The notes under the pieces are model-generated. The model saw only the letters and a program-made list of their open reading frames with translations, was not told the DNA's origin and searched no databases. A stretch of DNA of 64,000 bases from Pseudoalteromonas sp. P1-25 (GTDB lineage: Bacteria > Pseudomonadota > Gammaproteobacteria > Enterobacterales > Alteromonadaceae). This document shows, piece by piece, positions 20,250 through 29,192 of this stretch; positions within the stretch are counted from its first letter, which is position 1, and each line of letters begins with the position of its first letter. Where the stretch lies: NCBI RefSeq assembly GCF_001401805.1, contig NZ_LKDW01000004.1:111808-175807 (forward strand), given 5' to 3'. The translations under genes were made by a program, and so were the position numbers.

Positions 20250-20773
20250 GCGCTTCGTTTCAACTAAATGGCTTATTTTAAGTGCCTGTATAAATGAGCT
20301 TTATTCGTTGATAATACATATAGCTATCGACTTCTAAAAAGACTAATTGGCCATGTTAATAGTTTGAGCATGCTAAAACAAAAACTAATATTACAACTGC
20401 AGAAAGCCACTTCCTAAGCAAAAAAATTTTCTTTTTTAGCCTCATTATTTTTAATTAGTAGGGGCTTTAGATCTCATTCTTATTTTTTATAAACAATCTT
20501 TACTACGACCGCTGAATCAAATTCATGTGAATACAATTGCATAACTCTAATTTTCTAAATTAGAAACAAAAGTGTAAAATTTAAAGTAAACAACTTGTAA
20601 ATATAAACATCATATGTTTAACTTGATCGCAAGTTAGGCACTATGCAGAAATAAAAATTAGCATTTCGAATCGTCCTTACCTTTCTTCTGAGTCGCTTAA
20701 CTAACTATAAAAATAGACGACATCATCACACTGGCATTAAGACACACGATGCCGATAAACAGGAGCGCACACA
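20250..20773. other. Intergenic region with TonB receptor promoter
   Basis: No convincing gene. It holds the operator at 20605-20619 and, near the right end, the ribosome-binding site AGGAG (20761-20765) of the receptor leader. No hairpin terminator for the LysR gene is obvious. Confidence 0.7.
20605..20619. promoter_or_regulatory. Palindromic operator upstream of the first TonB receptor
   Basis: A perfect AAACAT CAT ATGTTT with A/T flanks, 155 bp before the leader ATG at 20774. It probably governs the unit from the receptor through the GH82-like gene and perhaps on to 31.1 kb. Confidence 0.8.
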
Positions 20774-20869
20774 ATGCAGCATAACTTTAGGTTATCAGCA
20801 GTCTCTGCAGCTATCATTGCTTCACTTATTTCAACCTCTGCTTTTGCACAAGAGGACGAAAAAAAGTGA
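20774..20869 (+). CDS. Signal-peptide leader of the TonB receptor, separated by a frame change
   Basis: ATG at 20774 with AGGAG 8 bp upstream opens a typical signal peptide, MQHNFRLSAVSAAIIASLIS followed by TSAFAQEDEKK, and then meets TGA at 20867-20869. The receptor body continues in the -1 frame from 20866. Alone it is a 31-aa peptide with no sense; it is the missing N-terminus of the next feature. Either the ribosome shifts at the A-rich site, or the gene is broken by loss of one A, or the sequence has a one-base error. Confidence 0.75.
   Translation: MQHNFRLSAVSAAIIASLISTSAFAQEDEKK
20860..20866 (+). promoter_or_regulatory. A AAA AAG slippery heptamer joining leader and receptor
   Basis: In the leader frame the codons are GAA AAA AAG TGA. 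The last A of GAA plus AAA AAG makes the heptamer used for -1 frameshifting in dnaX and IS3 transposases. A -1 slip here reads AAA AAA GTG AAG and enters the receptor frame directly. A GAGG lies at 20852-20855, closer than the usual stimulator spacing. No strong downstream stem-loop is seen. Confidence 0.55.
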
Positions 20870-23800
20870 AGACTAAACTAGAAAAAGATATTGAAATAAT
20901 AGAGGTTCAGGGTATCAAAAGTAGCTTGCGAAAAGCGGTAAACGCAAAGCGCTTTTCCGAGAACGTGAGTGATTCAATTCACGCTGAAGATGTAGGTAAA
21001 TCAACAGATCAAAACATTGCCGATGCACTTTCAAGGGTAACTGGCGTTTCCATTCAAGAAGAAGGTGGAGAGGGGACACGTATTTCAGTGCGTGGTGCAG
21101 GGCCTTCTTTAAACCAAATATCTATGAATGGTGTAGCACTAACAGGTGGGCTTAGCACCGATGGTTCTAGTGCAGGTGCCACTAACGATAACAGCGTAGA
21201 TTTAAGTTCTTTTTCATCAGATATTTTATCATCAATAGACGTTATTAAAACATCCTCAGCTGATAACGATGAAGGTTCACTTGGTGCGACCGTTGTTTTA
21301 CGTACTGTGAAGCCTTTAGATTTAGCTAAGCCACGACGTTCATTTACTGTTGAAGGACGTTATAACGAATTTTCCGATGAAAATGATTCACGTATCAACT
21401 TTAGCTTTTCTGATAAATACTTCGACGACACCTTTGGTTTTATTATAACTGCTTCTAAAGATACACAAAAAACACGACAAGATCGTATTAATACTGACTG
21501 GGCTAATGGTGCAATTCCCATTGTTGATTTAGATAGTGCAACTGGAAGAACAGCTCATGATATAGCAACAGGTAAACCGATTAGAGTATTGGGCTATCAA
21601 CGTGATACTGATGGCAACAAGCTGTTTGGCAATGACGGCCAAGCGCTATTAAATCCAATTAGCTCGCTCAATAATTACGATCCTGAAACACAACTATTGC
21701 ATGAAGGTGATTTATTTGTTTTAGCGCGTGAGGTTATTGATTTTACATTAAATAACGACCAACGAGATCGTCTATCAGTATCGACGGGGTTTCAATATAG
21801 GCCAACAGACACACTCGATATTCAGCTTGATATTACCCATACAGAGCAGGATGTACTCACTGATAGCCAAAGGCTGCGTTTAAACATGGGGCCTGTTACA
21901 CCTTTGATTCATCCAAGAGATGACAACACATCACTCAATGGTGTTGATTTATCAACCAATACCTTACAGCAGTCAAGCAGTCGTTCTACGGGGGGAAATT
22001 TTGTCCGCTCTTACGGTCTGCGTGAAATAGATACAAACGTAGCGTCACTTGATATTGATTATCAGGTAACTGACTCATTCAATATGAATGTGCGCGCTGG
22101 TTTTTCTAAAACGACAGATGAAACACCAGACGATGATGAGAAAGATCGTTTCATTTCTATTAGTACAGCTACATGGGGCACGGCAGGTCGGCAAATAGTT
22201 GAATCAATGCCTGATGGCAGCCACGAAATGGTTGGCTACAACTGTGGTGGTAATGGAGAATGTAGTTACTCAACGGGTGTTACACCAGGGGAGTTTGATG
22301 CTTTTGATGGTACGTCTAATGCGGTGTACAGCCGTTTTAATCCGTATGACATGCAGCACAATCACTTAGGAAGTTTAGTGCTTCGTAAAAATAAGTTAGC
22401 GGATACAAACAAGTCGTTATTTGTTGATTTTGACTATGCCCTTGAGGGAGATTTTTTACGCTCTCTTGAGTTTGGTGTTAAGTGGACAAATCGTAAAAAA
22501 GATGTCTCTATTCAAAATAGAGCAACCACAAATGGCAGTGACTTAATAGATTTAGAAGACCCCAGTCAAGCGTTTGAAGTACGTGGACTTGGTACAATTC
22601 GCTTAGCCGATATAGTTGCAAATAGTGCATACCCATATGATAACTTTGGTGAAGATATTCAATCGGACCGTTCAGCACAATTTTTTAATGGCTGGCCACT
22701 GCTAGACGCAGAAAAAGCACTTGAGATTGTATCGGGTAAAGATGCAGGTGAAGTCGGTATACGTGAAACAATTACCGGTAGCCGAAATATAGAAACGGAT
22801 ACTAAAGCTGCCTACTTTAAGGCAAACTTTGAACTCATGGATGGCCGCTTAACCGGTAACCTAGGCCTGCGTTATGTGAAAGACGACACAACGGCAACAG
22901 GTGTAGGCGGCATTAACTTTATCCGCTTTCCGCAAATGGTTGATGCGTATAATTTGTTAGTTGAACGTGGTTTAGCTAATACTAATTTAGAACCATGCCC
23001 TGCTGCTGTTATGGGGGTATCTGACACGGGTCAGCCTGATCATCGTTACACACCCGCAAACGATGCTGAGCTACAAAATTGTTGGGCATGGCAAATCACT
23101 CATGCGTATAACCGCTCAAACCCAGCTACTTTTCCTGTTGACCCTCAAACGGGTCAATTTGTAATTCCCGGGGCTGATGGCAACACAGGGCTGGGTGTAA
23201 ATCAGCAAGTGTTTGTAGATGAAAATGGCAACATTATAGCTAACAATGCTTTGCCTTCTTTAATTTACGATAGCAACGGGAACTTGGTTCCTACCTCTGC
23301 TAATGCGTGGGCTCATTTTGCAAGTAATGGGCAAATATGGCCATTTTTGGATAGGACTACGGCATTCACTGGTCCTCAAGGCAGTGGCCGAGAAGTACAA
23401 GACCGCGTTGCATGGGTAACTAAAAAGGGCGGACATGACGCTTATTTACCTAGCTTAAACTTAAATTATGCAGTTAACGACGAAATGATTGCACGTTTTG
23501 CTGTTAGTAGAACAATGACGCGTCCTCGTTTTGATTCATTAAACCCACGTACACAAATTTTTGAGCGACAATGGGACTCTGCTAATGGCTCAGCAGGTAA
23601 TGCAAATTTAAAACCGCTTAAATCAACCAATCTAGACTTGTCTTTCGAGTGGTACTTTAGTGATTCAGGCTTGCTGTCTGCAGCGTTCTTTTTCAAAGAT
23701 ATGAAAGACTTTGAAGAAACAGTAGTTGTTCCTTATCACTACAAAGACGTTAGGACCGAATACAATTTACAAACGGCAGACTTACTGCTTGATTACGATG

Positions 23801-24483
23801 AAAACCGAGCGCCGGGTAACGAAGAAGACTGTATGCCACTTAGGCAAGTTGCGGGCTTTTTTGACCAATGGCGCATTGAATGTGACGTTGTAAACGTAAC
23901 CACAGTAACCAATGGTAAGGGCGCAGATATTAAAGGTGTTGAACTAGGTTACAACCAAAACTATGACTTTTTACCAAGTTATTGGGGTGGCTTAGGTTTA
24001 AACATGAACTATACCTACCAAGATTCAGAATCTGACCGTCAGCAGGTAGGTAATACCGATATATTTTTAAAACCACTACCACAACCTTACACGCCAAAGC
24101 ATTCCCTAAATACAACACTGTACTGGGAACAAAAAGGGATTCAATTACGTTTAGCGAGTCGCTACACCGGGGAGCAGTTAGTAAACCGAGGTTTAGTTGG
24201 CGGTGCTACATGGCAAGAGGCAACCCATCGTTTGGACTTTAGCTCAAGTTATAAAATTAATAAAAACTTTAGTCTAACTTTTCAGGCACTTAACTTAACT
24301 GATGAAACTAACCGAATTTATTACACCAGTTCTTTTACGCGCAACGCGTTTGAAGCTAACTCGCAAGAAGTTGTGCTTGATGAAGGTAATGCAATTGAAG
24401 ATGGCAGTGTAACTACTTCGCGTACAGCATCAGTTTGGAAAACAGGTCGTCAATTCCGTGTTGGTCTTCGCGGTACCTTTTGA
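20866..24483 (+). CDS. TonB-dependent receptor (carrageenan oligosaccharide uptake), body
   Basis: A 1205-aa frame of the large proteobacterial TonB-receptor type seen in polysaccharide loci. It holds a TonB-box-like segment (IEIIEVQG), a plug (DIGKST-like, DALSRVTGVSI, RGAGPSLNQISMNG), then a long beta-barrel ending in the terminal strand QFRVGLRGTF. As read it lacks a signal peptide; that lies in the other frame at 20774-20869, so export depends on joining the two. GTG 20866 overlaps the leader's TGA, so reinitiation is possible but would give an unexported protein. It is followed closely by a surface lipoprotein and a carrageenase, so it should import carrageenan oligosaccharides across the outer membrane (inference). 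Confidence 0.85.
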   Translation: MKTKLEKDIEIIEVQGIKSSLRKAVNAKRFSENVSDSIHAEDVGKSTDQNIADALSRVTGVSIQEEGGEGTRISVRGAGPSLNQISMNGVALTGGLSTDGSSAGATNDNSVDLSSFSSDILSSIDVIKTSSADNDEGSLGATVVLRTVKPLDLAKPRRSFTVEGRYNEFSDENDSRINFSFSDKYFDDTFGFIITASKDTQKTRQDRINTDWANGAIPIVDLDSATGRTAHDIATGKPIRVLGYQRDTDGNKLFGNDGQALLNPISSLNNYDPETQLLHEGDLFVLAREVIDFTLNNDQRDRLSVSTGFQYRPTDTLDIQLDITHTEQDVLTDSQRLRLNMGPVTPLIHPRDDNTSLNGVDLSTNTLQQSSSRSTGGNFVRSYGLREIDTNVASLDIDYQVTDSFNMNVRAGFSKTTDETPDDDEKDRFISISTATWGTAGRQIVESMPDGSHEMVGYNCGGNGECSYSTGVTPGEFDAFDGTSNAVYSRFNPYDMQHNHLGSLVLRKNKLADTNKSLFVDFDYALEGDFLRSLEFGVKWTNRKKDVSIQNRATTNGSDLIDLEDPSQAFEVRGLGTIRLADIVANSAYPYDNFGEDIQSDRSAQFFNGWPLLDAEKALEIVSGKDAGEVGIRETITGSRNIETDTKAAYFKANFELMDGRLTGNLGLRYVKDDTTATGVGGINFIRFPQMVDAYNLLVERGLANTNLEPCPAAVMGVSDTGQPDHRYTPANDAELQNCWAWQITHAYNRSNPATFPVDPQTGQFVIPGADGNTGLGVNQQVFVDENGNIIANNALPSLIYDSNGNLVPTSANAWAHFASNGQIWPFLDRTTAFTGPQGSGREVQDRVAWVTKKGGHDAYLPSLNLNYAVNDEMIARFAVSRTMTRPRFDSLNPRTQIFERQWDSANGSAGNANLKPLKSTNLDLSFEWYFSDSGLLSAAFFFKDMKDFEETVVVPYHYKDVRTEYNLQTADLLLDYDENRAPGNEEDCMPLRQVAGFFDQWRIECDVVNVTTVTNGKGADIKGVELGYNQNYDFLPSYWGGLGLNMNYTYQDSESDRQQVGNTDIFLKPLPQPYTPKHSLNTTLYWEQKGIQLRLASRYTGEQLVNRGLVGGATWQEATHRLDFSSSYKINKNFSLTFQALNLTDETNRIYYTSSFTRNAFEANSQEVVLDEGNAIEDGSVTTSRTASVWKTGRQFRVGLRGTF

Positions 24484-24545
24484 TTGAGAAACTATTAGCA
24501 GCGGGCCACGTTAGGCGCGCTGTCATACAGATTTTGGAGAGTAAG

Positions 24546-26333
24546 ATGAAACATAACTTACTAATAAAAACAGCGATTAGCAGTGTTATATTTTCAGTAT
24601 TAACAGGGTGCGGCGGTACGGATGAAGGTTACGATCCTCAGTTTAAATCTGATTTAGCACTTGTAATCGATACTGCAGTGATCACAAGCGCATTAGATGA
24701 AGAGTCCGCAGTTCATGAAATTGATTTACTGCAAGGCGTAACAATCGACGGTAAACCAGCTTCTGAGTCAGGAGCAACCATAAACGTAAGTGAGTTAGAG
24801 TTTGTGGCTAATAATAATTTCATTACCCCACAAACAAGTGCTAATACCATTGCATCACACCGGATTTCACCTTTCACGCAATCAAGTGATAGCACTAAAT
24901 TAGTGGTCGATACAGATGCGTTTTCACAAGCATTAAGGCAATGCGATCAAACAGATATAAGAGGTCAACTCGACAGTGATGGTAACCCCATTGCGGATGG
25001 GTATTTAGATTTTCCAAGCCAAGTTATTTATAACATTACCTATTCTATTGATAATGGCGCAAATCGCATACCAGGGGAGGCACTGCCTAGCCGTACATTG
25101 CAATTAACCATCAATGCAATTGATGACCCTGTATCTGAGATCACTATTTCACCAATAGAAGTACCTGTAGGTGGGCAGGCAAGTGTGTTTGCATCAGCAA
25201 TACCTAGTTACGCGTGCAACCCCGCACTTGTTTACTCAATTGCAGATGAAGATATTGCAACCATTGATGAAAATGGTCTTATTAGCGCTAAAAATACGGG
25301 TGAAACCACTATTACAGCCACAAGTGTTGATAACCCAGAAGTAACAGCAAACGCCACGCTTACAGTAACGGGTGCTTTTAGTATTGCAATAACAAACGAT
25401 GATAAAAACGAGTTAGGCGCATCTTCCGGAAACAAGGACGTTCCAATCTGCGTAGCAAGCGGTATAGAAGTACAACCGGCTTTATTAAACGCAGAGTTAA
25501 GCGGCGAATATACTTTTGATTGGACACTTAACGATGAAGTTTCATTTACGCAAAGCTTAACCTCAAAAAGTGGCTTTGGAGAAGTACTTGCCGTTAAAGC
25601 ACCTACAACAATAGACAGCTCAAATACGGTCACGGTTGAACTTATTGATGGCGATACAGCAAGTACACCTTTATCACTCATTTCACAAAAAAGTATTACG
25701 ATAAATACCGTTAATAACCAAATGTGTGAGCCGGGCGTGTCTGAACACCCCGCAGGTTTTAATACTGACTTTAATTTAGATGCAGAGGGTGCGCCCTATA
25801 AAGGGAATGCCACTTATAGTGTATCGGCAACCTCTGTGTCGGGTAATGGCCGTTCGCTTGAAATTACAGCGGGCACTGCAACTCAAGGTGAAGCGAATAC
25901 ACCGTACTCTTTTGCAACTCAGCAAGTTTGGAATAAACAACGTAATTGGTATAGCGCCAATTATGGTCGTGGTGCTGAGTCTGTAGGTAAAACGTATCGC
26001 TTTTCAGCATGGGTTAAATTAAATCAACTACCTGAACAGCCTATAACGCTTCGCCATGTTGTAGTGCCTTGGGTTTATGAGGGAATTCCTGATGATGCAC
26101 AAGGTTTTACAGGGCGTTATTCACAAGCGGGGTTATTCAGCGCTGAACTGGATGCAACCACCCAGTGGCAATATATTGAATTTACTGAAGACACAACGAA
26201 CACACGAGAATGGACTATTCCCACTACTTGGAGCTCAATAACCGATGTGTTCACCTTGTGGGAAGTACATGGCATGCCTGCAGGAGACTCAATACTGATA
26301 GACGACTACGCAGTCGTTCGCACCGATCAATAA
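24546..26333 (+). CDS. Surface lipoprotein with BIG2 and carbohydrate-binding-like domains
   Basis: The open frame begins inside the receptor gene, but the ATG at 24546, after GGAGAG, starts a clear lipoprotein signal (VLTGCGG). The mature protein is about 575 aa. It has an N-terminal beta domain, a bacterial Ig-like BIG2 domain (EITISPIEVPVGG ... GETTITATS, roughly residues 195-275), another beta domain, and a C-terminal ~150-residue jelly-roll-like module (TYRFSAWVKLN, TQWQYIEF, DSILIDDYAVV) resembling CBM4/9-type binding domains. There are no catalytic motifs. Its position between the receptor and the GH82-like enzyme suggests a glycan-capturing partner of the receptor, analogous in job to SusD but unrelated to it. 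Confidence 0.7.
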   Translation: MKHNLLIKTAISSVIFSVLTGCGGTDEGYDPQFKSDLALVIDTAVITSALDEESAVHEIDLLQGVTIDGKPASESGATINVSELEFVANNNFITPQTSANTIASHRISPFTQSSDSTKLVVDTDAFSQALRQCDQTDIRGQLDSDGNPIADGYLDFPSQVIYNITYSIDNGANRIPGEALPSRTLQLTINAIDDPVSEITISPIEVPVGGQASVFASAIPSYACNPALVYSIADEDIATIDENGLISAKNTGETTITATSVDNPEVTANATLTVTGAFSIAITNDDKNELGASSGNKDVPICVASGIEVQPALLNAELSGEYTFDWTLNDEVSFTQSLTSKSGFGEVLAVKAPTTIDSSNTVTVELIDGDTASTPLSLISQKSITINTVNNQMCEPGVSEHPAGFNTDFNLDAEGAPYKGNATYSVSATSVSGNGRSLEITAGTATQGEANTPYSFATQQVWNKQRNWYSANYGRGAESVGKTYRFSAWVKLNQLPEQPITLRHVVVPWVYEGIPDDAQGFTGRYSQAGLFSAELDATTQWQYIEFTEDTTNTREWTIPTTWSSITDVFTLWEVHGMPAGDSILIDDYAVVRTDQ

Positions 26334-26435
26334 CCACCCAAATATAATTACCTATTGTTACTACTCAGTTTTAGCAATAGGTAATTGTAACCTCTAAAGA
26401 TGACTGACAATTCTATTTATAAACAAGGAGTAATA

Positions 26436-28070
26436 ATGTTAACACACAGAAATAAAGCTTTGCTTTACACATGCTTATTGAGCGGAACGATTAGTTCAGC
26501 TTATGCGGCCTCAATAGGAAACAAACCAGGGTATTTCACCAATACAATTTCTAATACCGTTGAAGCGACAATCACTAACACAGGGCAATGCAGTACTACT
26601 AATAGTGCATCGGCTCCTGGTCAATGTACTAATAAGATTGTAAATGCACTCAATGCTGCTTCAGCAGTAAGTGGTGTAGTAGTCATCAAAAAAGGCACGT
26701 ACACATTAAATAAAATTTCGATGCCCTCTAATGTGCGACTTGAAATAGAGCCCGATACTATTTTAAAAATGAATCAAAATATTTTATTTGATTTTGGTAA
26801 AAAAGGTGGAAATGCAGACAAAGCAGAAAATATTGAAATAACAACAACGGGTCCAAAAACTAATGCCACAAAGAATGATCGTTTTATTATTGATGTAAAC
26901 ACAAATACAGTTTTTCAAGATAAACGTATGGTACGAGTAGGGTATGCTGAAAACTTTTCTATTTCACGTATGCACCAAAAGGATAATTTTTCACAAACAC
27001 CCAATATATTTTTAGTCGCAGACGATAATGGCCAACCAGGTGTTCAATCTGACTCTGGAGGTACTAATTTAAATCGCAATGTAGTATTTAACTCAAGCTA
27101 TTCTCGCATACCTAAAAAAGGTTATTTAGCCGACATCAGTGGAGAAAAAATAGCAACAGGGTATGCCGTTATCCAACCTTTTAGTGGTGAAAATTTATAC
27201 TTTAAAAACATTACTGGTGAACGTGGTATTACTGTACGTATAGAGCCTGGTAGTGGGCTTGTAACAGATAGATTAAACCGCGCAGGCCCACGCCACGGCG
27301 CCTACAGAAATATAGTACTTGATAGTATTAGTAACACTGGTGGTTTTGCCGCAATATTTTTAAAACCGCATGCAAAAATAAACGAAAACATAAAAATTAA
27401 AGGCATCACAAAGGGTAAAAACAGTACTTTTGTAATCTGGGCTGACTCGGGTAGTGCGCCAGTGTGGGCTGATACAAATGATATAGGATATACAAGAGGC
27501 TATTTTACTGATACCACCATCAGCGGTACGGTTAAGCACATTATTACCGATGTTAACTTTAAGTCAGATATTACCATCGCAGGCAGTTATTTTTTACCAA
27601 GAAAAGGTATTCGTAATACGGCGTCAAATACGTCTAATGGGAATTTTCAAATATTTAAGTTACCGCGGGATGGTTCTGGTGCGCGTTGGTTAGGCCAACC
27701 GATAGCGCCTGTTGCCATTGTATCGTCATATTCTCAAGACAATGTGGGTAACGACTTAGTTAAACGTCATGATCGCCCGTCGCTTACTGTAAACGGTAAT
27801 ATAGAAGCACCTAGCCAAGCTTCTTCACAGGACTTAGATGAGGGAAGTAACAATATTCAAAGAAAACGATATAGAAAATTTGGTGGCCGATACAGCATTA
27901 AAGTTAATGCTGCAATACAAGCGGATGCGGATATTGACTACTCACTACTAGGACTGAATGCTGGGGATGTGACGCGCAACAATCCAATTATTTATCGAGA
28001 AAATGCCATTGACGGAACAAATCGTAATGGTGGCAGCATTACAAGCGCTAGTGAATTTATCAGTAAATAA
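26436..28070 (+). CDS. Secreted beta-helix enzyme, GH82 (iota-carrageenase)-like
   Basis: ATG 26436 follows AAGGAG and opens a signal peptide ending SSAYA, giving 544 aa. The rest is a right-handed parallel beta-helix. Comparison with the Alteromonas iota-carrageenase, from memory, shows matching blocks: GYAVIQPFSGENLYFKNI (Gln247), TVRIEPGSG (Glu270) and AIFLKPH (His312), with the same 23-residue Gln-to-Glu spacing. The general-base Asp two residues after the catalytic Glu is replaced by Gly272. So this is either a divergent GH82 with another base, an enzyme of altered specificity, or a binding protein. Neighbouring receptor and GH16 genes support a carrageenan substrate. Confidence 0.65.
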   Translation: MLTHRNKALLYTCLLSGTISSAYAASIGNKPGYFTNTISNTVEATITNTGQCSTTNSASAPGQCTNKIVNALNAASAVSGVVVIKKGTYTLNKISMPSNVRLEIEPDTILKMNQNILFDFGKKGGNADKAENIEITTTGPKTNATKNDRFIIDVNTNTVFQDKRMVRVGYAENFSISRMHQKDNFSQTPNIFLVADDNGQPGVQSDSGGTNLNRNVVFNSSYSRIPKKGYLADISGEKIATGYAVIQPFSGENLYFKNITGERGITVRIEPGSGLVTDRLNRAGPRHGAYRNIVLDSISNTGGFAAIFLKPHAKINENIKIKGITKGKNSTFVIWADSGSAPVWADTNDIGYTRGYFTDTTISGTVKHIITDVNFKSDITIAGSYFLPRKGIRNTASNTSNGNFQIFKLPRDGSGARWLGQPIAPVAIVSSYSQDNVGNDLVKRHDRPSLTVNGNIEAPSQASSQDLDEGSNNIQRKRYRKFGGRYSIKVNAAIQADADIDYSLLGLNAGDVTRNNPIIYRENAIDGTNRNGGSITSASEFISK

Positions 28071-28088
28071 CGACGTATCTAAATTTAG

Positions 28089-28120
28089 ATCCCATTGTTA
28101 ATTTAACAATGGGATTTTTT
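28089..28120 (+). terminator. Intrinsic terminator after the GH82-like gene
   Basis: A perfect 12-bp stem, ATCCCATTGTTA (28089-28100) with TAACAATGGGAT (28104-28115), loop ATT, then a T run. The following GH16 gene has no own operator nearby, so read-through or a separate promoter must express it. Confidence 0.88.
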
Positions 28121-28179
28121 AGTTTGGAAGCAAAGTTCACCGGACATTATTAGATCTGTCTTTGTAGGAAACAAAAAGC

Positions 28180-29181
28180 ATGAATATTTTACATATTATA
28201 AAAACATCACTAAGTGTAATTGTCCTTAGTATGGTGGCGTTCGGCAGTAATGCTACTTTCGCTAATGAACTTCTATTTCCCTTAAGCGATCCGCAAAATA
28301 CAGGTAAGTGGATACTTAACACGCAAGTAAGTGATGAATTTGAAGGCAGTACCATCGATGAAGAGCGTTGGTACATTGTAGGTAAACTAGAAAACGGCAA
28401 ACCCGTTTATAAACACCCAGATAGGCCACATAAAAAAGTATGGAAAGGGCGAGCACCTTCGCAGTTTTCGGGTAATAACTATCGCTTAGAAGATGGAAAA
28501 TTAAAACTTGAGACCCGTTGGGAGCCCGATTTTCCTTTTGAAGAAAAAATTCACAAACCTGTTTTTGGTGATGCACTTAAATACGAAAATATAACAACAG
28601 CGTGTTTTATTGGCCGCAGATCATTTCAATACGGATATATAGAAATTAAAAGTAAAGCCGCTGATGCGCAAATAAGCAGTGCATTTTGGTCAATGGGTGA
28701 AAAGCTAGAAGTTGATTTTTTTGAACTGTTTGGAGACTCCCTTGACCCGAAAAAAGACCATATAGACAGTGAACTATGGTGGTCAATTCGCGATTGGAAT
28801 AAAGAGGTAATGGGGAAGCCCACTTATACAGAGCGCAAAGACTTAGGATTTAGAGTCGCTGATGACTTTCATGTATATGGAATTGATTGGAGTGCTGATG
28901 GGATTAAGTATTATGTTGATGGTAAGTTATTTAGTGAAGTTAGCGCTGAACAAGCAGATGCATGGGCTAAAGAGCATCGTGGGGTTGATAAAGGTTATGT
29001 AGCCACTAAGCCGTTATTTTTATGGCTCGATCAGGAAACATTTCCTTGGCATGGTGTACCGACCAGCAAAGAGGAGCTTGAGCGTAATAGCCCTGAAGGA
29101 AAAAAAGAGGATGGCGTGGTTGATTTTGAAATTGAGTATGTCCGTGTTTGGCAGAAAAAGCCGGCTCAATTAGCTAATTAA
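28180..29181 (+). CDS. Secreted GH16 family carrageenan/furcellaran hydrolase
   Basis: A 333-aa protein with a signal peptide (to about residue 29, TFANE). The GH16 retaining-enzyme signature ExDxxE is Glu177-Val-Asp179-Phe-Phe-Glu182 in KLEVDFFELFG. Jelly-roll signposts include FQYGYIEIKSK, VYGIDWSADGIKYYVDGK and the terminal IEYVRVWQK. It is clearly different from CgkA at 54721 (that one has EIDVVELT). The EVDFFE form and context suggest the subfamily acting on weakly sulfated or hybrid carrageenans (beta-carrageenan/furcellaran, GH16_13-like), but agarase or porphyranase activity cannot be excluded by eye. It lies 11 bp ahead of the FG-GAP lipoprotein gene. Confidence 0.85.
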   Translation: MNILHIIKTSLSVIVLSMVAFGSNATFANELLFPLSDPQNTGKWILNTQVSDEFEGSTIDEERWYIVGKLENGKPVYKHPDRPHKKVWKGRAPSQFSGNNYRLEDGKLKLETRWEPDFPFEEKIHKPVFGDALKYENITTACFIGRRSFQYGYIEIKSKAADAQISSAFWSMGEKLEVDFFELFGDSLDPKKDHIDSELWWSIRDWNKEVMGKPTYTERKDLGFRVADDFHVYGIDWSADGIKYYVDGKLFSEVSAEQADAWAKEHRGVDKGYVATKPLFLWLDQETFPWHGVPTSKEELERNSPEGKKEDGVVDFEIEYVRVWQKKPAQLAN

Positions 29182-29192
29182 GGATTAAAGAA

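Noticed and set aside
20866..20869. GTG start overlapping TGA as the normal start of the TonB receptor
   Set aside because: GAGG at 10 bp makes reinitiation possible, but the product would have no signal peptide and could not reach the outer membrane, while an excellent signal peptide lies just upstream in the other frame.
25232..25681. 149-aa reverse open frame
   Set aside because: Lies wholly inside the lipoprotein gene and mirrors its Ser/Thr-rich beta repeats.
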